From Alphaproteobacteria bacterium (lineage in GTDB: Bacteria; Pseudomonadota; Alphaproteobacteria; Micavibrionales; Micavibrionaceae), in the NCBI GenBank assembly GCA_023301785.1, contig JALZUF010000115.1:1-8166 (forward strand): a stretch of DNA of 8,166 nucleotides, read 5' to 3'. The position numbers were made by a program, and so were the translations under genes. Positions 1 through 6,453 of the stretch are shown here, in pieces. The number at the start of each line of letters is the position of its first letter. Position 1 is the stretch's first letter. The notes under the pieces were generated by a model. That model was not told the DNA's origin. It was given only the letters and a program-made list of their open reading frames with translations, and did not search any database.

Positions 1-1098
1 ATGATTGCGATTATATTTGATAGGTCGCCATTTTCTATGCGTATGGTTGCCTTAGCCGCGTTGCTTGTGCTGGCATTTTCACCTGAAAGCTTAACGAGTG
101 TCAGTTTTCAAATGTCATTTGCAGCAGTCGTATCGCTTATTTATTTTTATGATTTAATAAGGCCTTATTGGCGAAGCGTTCACTCAAAGGCAGGAATCTT
201 AAGAAAAGCGGCGCTTTATTTTACAGGCGTGTCTCTAACGACTGTTGTGGCGGGAACAGCCACGGGATTATTCTCCCTTTACCATTTCCAAAATTATGCA
301 GTGTATGGCGTTATTGCAAATTTGGTTGCTGTGCCGTTAATGGGTTTTCTCATTATGCCCTTTATTGTGTTGAGTTACTTACTGATGCTATTTGGGTTAG
401 AAGCCACAGCCCTCAGCCTTATTGAATGGGCAGTTGGCTGGGTATTGGCCACAGCGTATTGGGTGAGCAATATGGAAGGTGCCTCATGGCATATTGCACA
501 ATTTCCTCATTGGATCTTTATCGCCATGGTGTGTTGCCTATGGTTTTGGGTGGTATGGATAGGGTCATTCAAACGCATCGTTGTACCAATATTTATTGTG
601 CTTATATTTCTGATTAGCATTTATAAACAAGCAGATATCTTAGTTTCTTTAAAAGTTGATGTCATTGCGATGCGCGATATAAACGGTTCATATCGATATT
701 CTACTATCAAAAATGCACGTTATAGCAGTGATCAATGGCAACGCTTAAACGGGCAAGCGAATGAGAAAAAATTGAAGTGGCCAAAAGAAGGTAGCGCACA
801 TGATTTCCCTATGATGTGTGATTATTATGGATGCCGTGGAGAGGTTGAAAATCATAAGCTTGCTATATCTTTTAACGATCGCGGGTGGAAAGAAGATTGT
901 GCGTGGGCGGATATTTTAATTTCACAAGTTCCTGTGAATGATAGACAGTGCCGCGCAGAAACAATTATCGATTTCTTTGATGTGTGGCGAAACGGGCCTT
1001 ATGCACTTTGGTTTTCAGAAGATCACATCAAAATTAAAACTGTTGAGGGCATACGCGGCAAACGATTATGGACACAAACTGCTGCCAATCAAAAATAA
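1..1098 (+). CDS. comEC: ComEC/Rec2 family DNA-uptake channel protein, C-terminal part (5' end cut by window edge)
   Basis: This is the C-terminal part of a ComEC/Rec2-type inner-membrane protein, the family that carries single-stranded DNA across the membrane in natural transformation. The frame is open from base 1. That ATG is probably an internal Met, because ComEC proteins normally have several hundred more N-terminal residues. Residues 8-45 match the conserved core of the competence domain (RSPFSMRMVALAA, then PESL and SFQMSFAAV). Hydrophobic segments follow at about 71-95, 98-130, 140-156, 171-188 and 192-208. The soluble tail (about 215-365) has cysteines at 273, 278, 300 and 317 and the segment IIDFFDVWRNG. 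It lacks the HxHxDH motif of an active metallo-beta-lactamase domain. The gene converges on lexA with 3 bases between stop codons. Competence itself is not shown by this gene alone. Confidence 0.88.
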   Translation: MIAIIFDRSPFSMRMVALAALLVLAFSPESLTSVSFQMSFAAVVSLIYFYDLIRPYWRSVHSKAGILRKAALYFTGVSLTTVVAGTATGLFSLYHFQNYAVYGVIANLVAVPLMGFLIMPFIVLSYLLMLFGLEATALSLIEWAVGWVLATAYWVSNMEGASWHIAQFPHWIFIAMVCCLWFWVVWIGSFKRIVVPIFIVLIFLISIYKQADILVSLKVDVIAMRDINGSYRYSTIKNARYSSDQWQRLNGQANEKKLKWPKEGSAHDFPMMCDYYGCRGEVENHKLAISFNDRGWKEDCAWADILISQVPVNDRQCRAETIIDFFDVWRNGPYALWFSEDHIKIKTVEGIRGKRLWTQTAANQK

Positions 1099-1101
1099 TT
1101 T

Positions 1102-1758
1102 TTAATGATATGTTCTAATTAAGCTAGCGAGCTTGCCCTGAATTTGAACTTGTTCTGGGCTATAGATTTGATCACAATAATCATCATTTTCAGGGACGAG
1201 GATAACTTTACCATCGGCGCGCTTCAGACGCTTCAAAGTCACTTCTTCACCATCAACAAGCGCAACTACGATATCGCCATCGTTTGCTTGATTGGCTTTT
1301 TTAATAATCACTGTATCGCCATCGTTAATCCCAGCTTTGATCATAGAGTCGCCATCGACTTCAAGAGCGTAGTGATCGCCTGAACCAATCATAGACGGGG
1401 GGATATCAACAGAGCCGTTTTCATCACGGATAGCTTCAATAGGAGACCCAGCAGAAATACGCCCATAAAGAGGAATAGATTCCATTGCCGAAATTGTTGC
1501 CGCAGATGGCGTCACATTTGCCGAACCACTATCCGCTGTGTAACCATCAGGTAATTTTTTAACCTCTAAGGCGCGCGCACGATTTGGGAGGCGTTCTAAA
1601 TAACCGCGCTCAACCAATGCCGTAATAAGACGGTGAATGCCTGATTTAGATTTCAATCCCAATGCAATACGCATTTCATCGAAAGAGGGGGCAATCTCAC
1701 CCTCTTGCATACGGTCATGGATAAGCAGTAAGAGCTCGCGCTGTTTTTTAGTTAGCAT
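1102..1758 (-). CDS. lexA: LexA, SOS-response transcriptional repressor and self-cleaving protease
   Basis: LexA represses DNA-damage genes and inactivates itself by RecA-stimulated autocleavage. At 218 residues it is full length. The N-terminal winged helix (about 1-65) contains the segment SGIHRLITALVERGYLERLP followed by NRARALEV, typical of alphaproteobacterial LexA. A variable linker (about 68-90) leads to the S24 peptidase domain. The predicted cleavage bond is Ala103-Gly104 in GRISAGSP. The catalytic serine is S138 in EVDGDSMI and the catalytic lysine is K176 in EEVTLKRL, spaced as in the E. coli enzyme (S119/K156). The ATG start has a good ribosome binding site 6 bases upstream. Three GTTC half-sites 70-95 bases upstream imply autoregulation. 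It lies downstream of trpC on the same strand and converges on comEC. In many alphaproteobacteria moaC and moeA sit between trpC and lexA; they are absent here. Confidence 0.97.
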   Translation of the reverse strand: MLTKKQRELLLLIHDRMQEGEIAPSFDEMRIALGLKSKSGIHRLITALVERGYLERLPNRARALEVKKLPDGYTADSGSANVTPSAATISAMESIPLYGRISAGSPIEAIRDENGSVDIPPSMIGSGDHYALEVDGDSMIKAGINDGDTVIIKKANQANDGDIVVALVDGEEVTLKRLKRADGKVILVPENDDYCDQIYSPEQVQIQGKLASLIRTYH

Positions 1759-1764
1759 AGGTTT

Positions 1765-1770
1765 TCCTTC
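1765..1770 (-). promoter_or_regulatory. Ribosome binding site of lexA
   Basis: On the minus strand the sequence reads GAAGGA, then 6 bases, then the lexA ATG. It is the clearest Shine-Dalgarno sequence in the window and fixes the lexA start. Confidence 0.8.
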
Positions 1771-1827
1771 ATTTTAAATGTCGTCATACGCACAAGTGTG
1801 AGGACAGAATAGAGAATCAATTAAATT

Positions 1828-1853
1828 GTTCACCTATAGTTCTACTTTAGTTC
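1828..1853 (-). promoter_or_regulatory. Tandem SOS boxes (LexA operator), three GTTC half-sites
   Basis: On the plus strand three GTTC words lie at 1828-1831, 1839-1842 and 1850-1853, each separated by exactly 7 bases (GAAC-N7-GAAC-N7-GAAC on the lexA strand). GTTC-N7-GTTC is the known alphaproteobacterial LexA operator, so this reads as two operators sharing the middle half-site. The array is upstream of lexA, as expected for autorepression. The outermost half-site overlaps the last codons of trpC: its AAC is the Asn262 codon, directly before the TAA. No confident -35/-10 pair for lexA could be picked in the AT-rich sequence between the array and the gene. Confidence 0.85.
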
Positions 1854-2635
1854 TCACTTTGTGTCAATAAAGTTTTTACAGCCATAGCTATATCATCTTG
1901 ACGCATCAGGCTTTCGCCAACCAAAAATGCACCATAGCCAGCGGCTTTGAAGGTTTTAATATGGTCATGCTCGTAGATGCCACTTTCTGCAACTTTTACA
2001 ATATCGCTAGGCATTTGAGTGGCTAGATCTAGCCCCGTTTGAAGGCTGACCTCTAATGTTTTAAGATTACGATTATTAACGCCAACCATTTCAGGATTAA
2101 ATTTTAAAGCACGTTCCAGCTCTTCCTCATTATGCACTTCAACCAACACATCCATACCGAGGGATTTTGAAAGATCATAAAGACTGCTGGCTTGATGGTC
2201 AGTAAGGCAGGCCATAATAAGCAAAATACAATCTGCGCCTAACATACGTGATTCATAGATTTGATATTCATCAATCATGAAATCTTTACGAAGCATCGGC
2301 AGGTTTACGGCCTGACGAATGGCTTTGAAATAATCATCGTGACCTTGAAAATAAGGCTCGTCGGTTAGAACAGACAGACAGGTTGCACCACTGGTTTCAT
2401 ATATCTGAGCAATATTAACAGGGTCAAAGTCCGCGCGGATGACGCCTTTACTGGGTGACGCTTTTTTGACTTCGGCAATAAGGGCATTTTCTTTAGCTTT
2501 AATATTACTTATAAAAGAGCGTGTTAAATCTTGTTCTTCAAGTAATGCTTTAATTTTTTCTAAAGGCATTTGGTGCATTTTAGCATCAACGTGAACGCGC
2601 TTGTCGGCACAAATTTTTGTTAAAACGTCACTCAT
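1847..2635 (-). CDS. trpC: Indole-3-glycerol phosphate synthase
   Basis: TrpC converts 1-(2-carboxyphenylamino)-1-deoxyribulose 5-phosphate to indole-3-glycerol phosphate, the ring-closing step of tryptophan synthesis, in the cytoplasm. The 262-residue length is normal for a stand-alone enzyme, with no fused TrpF. The TIM-barrel signatures are in order: EVKKASPSKG (55-64), LRKDF (115-119), EVHNEEEL (from 166), GVNNRNL (175-181), AESG (216-219) and GESLM (240-244). By family alignment from memory the catalytic residues are K57, K117 and E166, with E55, N180 and S218 also in the active site. The ATG overlaps the trpD TGA stop by 4 bases (ATGA), which implies translational coupling. The last codons carry one half-site of the LexA operator array. 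Confidence 0.97.
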   Translation of the reverse strand: MSDVLTKICADKRVHVDAKMHQMPLEKIKALLEEQDLTRSFISNIKAKENALIAEVKKASPSKGVIRADFDPVNIAQIYETSGATCLSVLTDEPYFQGHDDYFKAIRQAVNLPMLRKDFMIDEYQIYESRMLGADCILLIMACLTDHQASSLYDLSKSLGMDVLVEVHNEEELERALKFNPEMVGVNNRNLKTLEVSLQTGLDLATQMPSDIVKVAESGIYEHDHIKTFKAAGYGAFLVGESLMRQDDIAMAVKTLLTQSEN

Positions 2636-3654
2636 GCTGATTGCTCTTTCGTAAAGGCGGCATAGTTATTCAGCGTATTTAACGCCGCACCATTATCCAA
2701 AACCGCTGAAGCCAACTGAATGCCCGTTTCTATTGTTTCCGCTTTGCCGTGTACTAAAAGCACAGCGGCCGCATTTAATAGCACAATGTCACGATAGGCA
2801 TTTTTATCACCTGATAATATGCCCTTTAACGCCGCCGCATTTTGCGTTGCATCACCGCCTTCAATTTCAGAAAGAGGTGAACGTTGTACACCATAATCTT
2901 CCGGCGCGATTGTCTTTAATGTAATTTTGCCGTTATCTAAAATTGCAACGTCCGTCTTATCGCTGATGGTGATTTCATCAAGACCATCATGACCATGAAC
3001 AATCCATGCGCGTTTTGTGCCTAAATTACTTAAGACCTGCGCCATAGGCTCAAGCCATTTTTTATCATAAACACCGATCAATTGGAATTGAGTCCCAGCA
3101 GGGTTCGCGAGGGGGCCTAACAAGTTGAAAATTGTGCGGCGGCCAAGCTTTTTACGAACAGGCATCACGTGCTTCATCGCTTTATGGTGATGGGGCGCCA
3201 TAAGGAAGCAAAAATTAAATTTTTCTAGTGCTTGTTCTAAATGCTGGTGCGAGACTTCCAGATTTACGCCAAGCGCTTCAAGGACATCCGCCGCGCCAGA
3301 CTTAGAACTAGCCGCACGATTTCCATGCTTTGCAACAGGGACATCACACGCGGCGCACACAAGCGCAACAGCCGTAGAAATATTATACGTTCCAACACCA
3401 TCGCCGCCCGTACCACAGCAATCAATCGCGCCTTGTGGTGCTTTGATTGTTGCCGCCATTTCACGCATAACAAGCGCAGCGCCCGTAATTTCACTGACGG
3501 CTTCACCGCGCGTCGCAAGTGTTACGAGAAGCGTTTCAATCTGATCGTCCGTTGCATCACCATTCATGATGACACGCATAACATCTTGCATTTCTTCTGC
3601 TGTTAAAACAGTGCCTTGCATGATGTTGTTTAGGTGTGTTGTGAGAGAGGTCAT
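2632..3654 (-). CDS. trpD: Anthranilate phosphoribosyltransferase
   Basis: TrpD transfers the phosphoribosyl group of PRPP to anthranilate, the second step of the pathway. It is 340 residues long, the usual size for the stand-alone enzyme. An N-terminal helical domain (about 1-75) precedes the catalytic domain. The PRPP-binding glycine loop is CGTGGDG (80-86), followed by NISTA (91-95). KHGNRAASSKSGAADVLEALG (109-129) is the conserved signature; R167 and GRRTIFNLLGPLANP (171-185) follow. The metal-binding Asp-Glu pair is D226-E227 in GHDGLDEI. The ATG is 7 bases after the trpG stop, with only a weak AAAGA ahead of it, and the 3' end overlaps trpC by 4 bases. These spacings support a trpG-trpD-trpC transcript. 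Confidence 0.97.
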   Translation of the reverse strand: MTSLTTHLNNIMQGTVLTAEEMQDVMRVIMNGDATDDQIETLLVTLATRGEAVSEITGAALVMREMAATIKAPQGAIDCCGTGGDGVGTYNISTAVALVCAACDVPVAKHGNRAASSKSGAADVLEALGVNLEVSHQHLEQALEKFNFCFLMAPHHHKAMKHVMPVRKKLGRRTIFNLLGPLANPAGTQFQLIGVYDKKWLEPMAQVLSNLGTKRAWIVHGHDGLDEITISDKTDVAILDNGKITLKTIAPEDYGVQRSPLSEIEGGDATQNAAALKGILSGDKNAYRDIVLLNAAAVLLVHGKAETIETGIQLASAVLDNGAALNTLNNYAAFTKEQSA

Positions 3655-3661
3655 TTGATCT

Positions 3662-4228
3662 TTAGATGATGTTTAAAAAGTTTTGAATAAGATCATGACC
3701 ATGATTTGTGGCGATGCTTTCTGGGTGAAACTGCACGCCATGGATAGGCTTTTCTTTATGCTTAATGCCCATAATCACACCATCTTCTGTTTCGGCGGTG
3801 ACCTCTAAACAATCAGGAACGGACGCGGGATCAATCGTTAGAGAATGATAGCGGGTAGCTTCGAAAGGAGTTGGCAAACCTTTGAACACGCTTTTCTCCT
3901 TGTGATGCATCATTGATGTTTTACCATGCATCGGGGCAACACGAACAATATCACCGCCAAACACCTGACCGATAGCCTGATGGCCTAAACACACACCAAA
4001 TAAAGGAAGATCTTTTTCGGCACCCTGTTTTATAAGATCAAGGCAGATGCCTGCATTATCTGGATCACTGGGCCCAGGGGAGATGACAATAGCTTTTGGC
4101 TTTAAATCAAACACAGCCTCCGTCGTAATTTTATCATTACGGTGCACAACAGTTTCCGTCCCTAAATCGCCAAAATATTGGACGAGGTTATAAGTGAAGC
4201 TGTCATAGTTATCAATTAGTATAATCAT
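3662..4228 (-). CDS. trpG: Anthranilate synthase component II, glutamine amidotransferase subunit
   Basis: TrpG hydrolyses glutamine and passes ammonia to TrpE for anthranilate synthesis. It could also serve p-aminobenzoate synthesis as PabA, since these subunits are often shared and no separate pabA is visible. The 188-residue class I amidotransferase is complete. It starts with the canonical MIILIDNYDSFTYNLVQ, has PGP at 51-53, the nucleophile C80 in FGVCLGHQAIG, HGKTS (101-105), and the other two triad members H168 and E170 in GVQFHPES. The start is secure: it matches the family N-terminus, and reading upstream in frame meets a TAA before any other start codon. There is no Shine-Dalgarno sequence; a promoter lies almost on top of the ATG. 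Unlike in many Rhizobiales, it is not fused to TrpE, and trpE lies more than 2 kb away beyond two oppositely oriented genes. Confidence 0.97.
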   Translation of the reverse strand: MIILIDNYDSFTYNLVQYFGDLGTETVVHRNDKITTEAVFDLKPKAIVISPGPSDPDNAGICLDLIKQGAEKDLPLFGVCLGHQAIGQVFGGDIVRVAPMHGKTSMMHHKEKSVFKGLPTPFEATRYHSLTIDPASVPDCLEVTAETEDGVIMGIKHKEKPIHGVQFHPESIATNHGHDLIQNFLNII

Positions 4229-4235
4229 GGTTATA

Positions 4236-4263
4236 TTTATACGTGGTTATGGACGCAAAGCAA
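4236..4263 (-). promoter_or_regulatory. Predicted promoter of trpGDC, leaderless geometry
   Basis: On the minus strand a -35-like TTGCTT (4263-4258) is followed after 16 bases by a -10-like TATAAA (4241-4236). Only 7 bases separate the -10 from the trpG ATG, so transcription would begin at or within a base or two of the start codon. This agrees with the absence of a ribosome binding site. It is a prediction by eye in AT-rich DNA, but a promoter is required here because the neighbouring gene points the other way. Confidence 0.5.
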
Positions 4264-4287
4264 GTCTATTGCTAGGCTATTAAGATC

Positions 4288-5628
4288 ATGATTCAACCGC
4301 CTTTAAACCGCAAAAGCCATAAAAAGAATAAGCAACGAAAAGACTTTAAAAGCTATTTAAAGTTTTTACTGGTTGCTTTGGCATTTTTGGCATTTTTTGA
4401 GTTTGTTGTTTTCAAAGGCGAGCGCCCTTACGTCCAGAAATATAAAAATGATTACAAGGCCGAACAATTAGCCAAACAGCAAGCTTTAGAAGAAGCCTTG
4501 CCACCCGAAGTCGTTTTTCCAGAGGATGGAGAAGACTATTTTGAATCTCCAGCCGAAATTGAGCCTGAATTTATTTTAAAGGATGAGCAATCTTTACTAC
4601 CTGAAAAGAAAATTAAATTCACAAAATTAAGAGATCAGCCAAAAGAGGTTACACCTAAAAAAGTTAAGCCACCTGTTCGCAATACACGTAAAGGGGATCG
4701 CCCGAAAATTGTGATCGTGATTGATGATGTGGGCATGAATATCAAACAGAGCAGGGCGGCAATTAATCTACCCGCAGAAGTTACATTAGCGATGCTACCC
4801 TATGCAGAAAATGTGCGTAGCATGGCGAAAAAAGCACGCAAAAAAGGGCACGAGCTTATTATCCATACGCCAATGGAAGCCATGAATAAGGATGTTCCTT
4901 TAGGCGGTTTAGCCCTTCGGAGCGAAATGGATAAGGCGGCCTTTCAAGCAGAGTTCACGAAAATTGCCAATAGCTTTGAGGGTTATACAGGCATCAATAA
5001 CCACATGGGCAGTCGCTTGACGCAGGATAAACGCGTCATGGGCATGGTTATGAGCGAGCTTAAGAAGCGTAAATTATATTTTCTAGATTCACGCACAATA
5101 TCCACTTCAATAGCGGCGGAAACGGCAAGCCTCTATGGTGTGCCCAATATTACACGTGACGTATTTTTAGATCATGAGGACACACCTGAATTTGTGAACT
5201 CTGCGCTTAAGAAAACCGAAAATTTTGCACGTAAATATGGGTCTGCCATTGCGATTGGTCACCCTAAAGCTAATACCATGGCCGCGCTTCGCCAATGGAT
5301 TCCGACCTTAGAGGCCAAAGGTTTTGAGCTTGTAACTTTGGGTCATTTAATCTCACCCAACATTAAAACATCAAAACTACAAAGTAGTGCGCCAAAGCCA
5401 GCTTTAAAACCCAAAGCAATCACTCCCAATAATATTAGCCCAAGTGCTGGTAGTAGTGACAGCCAATTACCTGCCTACAGTGAGCTAAGCGTTGAAGAAG
5501 AGCGGGTTATTATCAAGCCTATAGAATTACAACAAGAAGAAACTGGTACTTTTGTAATACGTGAGCCACATAAGACAATCTTGATGGAACGTGGCATGCC
5601 TATCATTTCTTATCCCGTTAACGAATAA
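4288..5628 (+). CDS. Divergent polysaccharide deacetylase family protein (YibQ-like), membrane-anchored
   Basis: This 446-residue protein has a basic cytoplasmic start, one membrane segment at about 22-42, and then a long Pro/Glu/Lys-rich linker (about 44-136), so the enzyme domain should lie in the periplasm, anchored to the inner membrane. The domain (about 138-356) matches the divergent polysaccharide deacetylase family: IVIVIDDVGMN (141-151) with D146/D147, HTPMEAM (193-199), GINNHMGSRLT (235-245), LYFLDSRT (263-270) and AIGHP (322-326). Metal ligands are probably Asp147, His193 and His239 (inferred). The substrate is unknown; relatives are often linked to cell-wall genes. A poorly conserved tail (about 357-446) is rich in Ser, Pro and Lys. 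The start is the first possible one after an in-frame TAG at 4273; no good ribosome binding site is seen. The gene is divergent from trpG and sits inside what is normally a continuous trp cluster. Confidence 0.88.
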   Translation: MIQPPLNRKSHKKNKQRKDFKSYLKFLLVALAFLAFFEFVVFKGERPYVQKYKNDYKAEQLAKQQALEEALPPEVVFPEDGEDYFESPAEIEPEFILKDEQSLLPEKKIKFTKLRDQPKEVTPKKVKPPVRNTRKGDRPKIVIVIDDVGMNIKQSRAAINLPAEVTLAMLPYAENVRSMAKKARKKGHELIIHTPMEAMNKDVPLGGLALRSEMDKAAFQAEFTKIANSFEGYTGINNHMGSRLTQDKRVMGMVMSELKKRKLYFLDSRTISTSIAAETASLYGVPNITRDVFLDHEDTPEFVNSALKKTENFARKYGSAIAIGHPKANTMAALRQWIPTLEAKGFELVTLGHLISPNIKTSKLQSSAPKPALKPKAITPNNISPSAGSSDSQLPAYSELSVEEERVIIKPIELQQEETGTFVIREPHKTILMERGMPIISYPVNE

Positions 5629-5633
5629 ATTTA

Positions 5634-5662
5634 TTGACATAATTTAAAGCCTTCGTTATTTA
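5634..5662 (+). promoter_or_regulatory. Predicted promoter of the 251-residue protein gene
   Basis: A perfect -35 consensus TTGACA (5634-5639) lies just after the deacetylase stop codon. It is followed, after 17 bases, by a poor -10-like TATTTA (5657-5662). Transcription would start near 5669, giving a leader of roughly 20 bases. It would let the downstream gene be expressed apart from the deacetylase. The weak -10 lowers confidence. Confidence 0.4.
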
Positions 5663-5691
5663 CCTGCATTCAATCTTTTTACGGATAAATA

Positions 5692-6447
5692 GTGCAACAA
5701 ATAACGACTAAAAATCATCCAAAACGTATGCTCGTAAATCGAGTACACGACAGTGAAATAACCGCTATCGCCGCAAAGGTAAGAACCCTTATTGTGCGCC
5801 CCGATGTGGATTCCATTGCATTACTTCGGACACAAGTATCTCAGGATTTTATTCGTCGTGATTTCGGAGGGGATACAGACCCTTTTACAGCGCGTTTACA
5901 AATCAATGGTGCCGGCAACTCCAGAAGACTTCAATTTGGAAGCTTTAATAGTTCTTCTTTAAAAGATATTGAAAGAGAATATGGGCCAGATTTTAGGGTT
6001 CAAGCCGAATTCTTAGAGAATTACTGTTCCTCATTTTTTAATATAACCTCTTCTGATAAGGGTAATCGAATCCCTCATATTGACGGCACTTATCCTTATG
6101 AAGGCGCATTCCCATCATCTGAATCCCCATTTGAATTATTAGAATCTGGTACGAACATCACGATGGCAGTTAAGGGCGGTGGTATTGTTACAATAGATTC
6201 CGATCCATCAGAATTTGAAGAAGAAGTTAGTGCGGCTGGTATATTAACCAAATCTTGGGTTGCAAAAGAAGGCGTATGTTATAAAGATAGGTCTTACGCT
6301 GCACCAAATGCCGCCATAGTCATTACAAAGTCTAAAGGGTGGAGTACAAATCATTTCCCAATTCCTCACCATTCTCCACACAGGCAAGACGATGGTAACC
6401 CGCAAGAGCGTGTTGTTGGCGTTGGTTTTTCTTTAGCTTCAATATAA
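5692..6447 (+). CDS. Uncharacterised protein, possible double-stranded beta-helix (2OG/Fe(II)-like) enzyme
   Basis: I do not recognise this 251-residue protein with certainty. It has no signal peptide or membrane segment, so it is probably cytoplasmic. An HxD motif (H129-I130-D131 in RIPHIDGTYPYEG) is followed by beta-like strands (ITMAVKGGGIVTID). It ends with NAAIVITKSKGWSTN and a His-rich segment (H221, H226, H227, H230), then R231 and R240 before VVGVGFSLA. An HxD plus a distal His and a later Arg is the ligand order of Fe(II)/2-oxoglutarate oxygenases. The HHSP...R ending also recalls the HRSP...R ending of DUF1826 proteins. Both are resemblances by eye. The GTG start has GGA 6 bases upstream and an upstream promoter candidate; ATG at 5728 (Met13) is the alternative. 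The gene follows the deacetylase by 63 bases and converges on trpE with 6 bases between stops; no terminator is visible. Confidence 0.75.
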   Translation: MQQITTKNHPKRMLVNRVHDSEITAIAAKVRTLIVRPDVDSIALLRTQVSQDFIRRDFGGDTDPFTARLQINGAGNSRRLQFGSFNSSSLKDIEREYGPDFRVQAEFLENYCSSFFNITSSDKGNRIPHIDGTYPYEGAFPSSESPFELLESGTNITMAVKGGGIVTIDSDPSEFEEEVSAAGILTKSWVAKEGVCYKDRSYAAPNAAIVITKSKGWSTNHFPIPHHSPHRQDDGNPQERVVGVGFSLASI

Positions 6448-6453
6448 GTAAGA

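Noticed and set aside
1121..1134. Inverted repeat AAGCT-AGCG-AGCTT near the lexA 3' end as a terminator
   Set aside because: The stem is only 5 base pairs, lies within lexA coding sequence, and has no T-run on either strand.
1146..1155. GAACTTGTTC, resembling a palindromic SOS box
   Set aside because: The half-sites are inverted with a 2-base spacer, unlike the alphaproteobacterial direct repeat with 7 bases, and the site is inside the 3' end of lexA.
3241..3606. Open frame of 121 codons on the plus strand, and an 84-codon minus-strand frame at 3264-3518, within trpD
   Set aside because: Both lie inside the well-supported trpD reading frame and have no recognisable motifs; the composition is that of a shadow frame.
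4242..4256. Two TGG codons in one frame (ACG TGG TTA TGG ACG), as in a Trp leader peptide
   Set aside because: They are on the plus strand, opposite to trpG, and there is no start codon or attenuator hairpin around them.
4250..4278. Plus-strand promoter TGGACG-N17-TAGGCT for the deacetylase gene
   Set aside because: Matches to the consensus are only 4 of 6 and 3 of 6, too weak to annotate in a short intergenic region.
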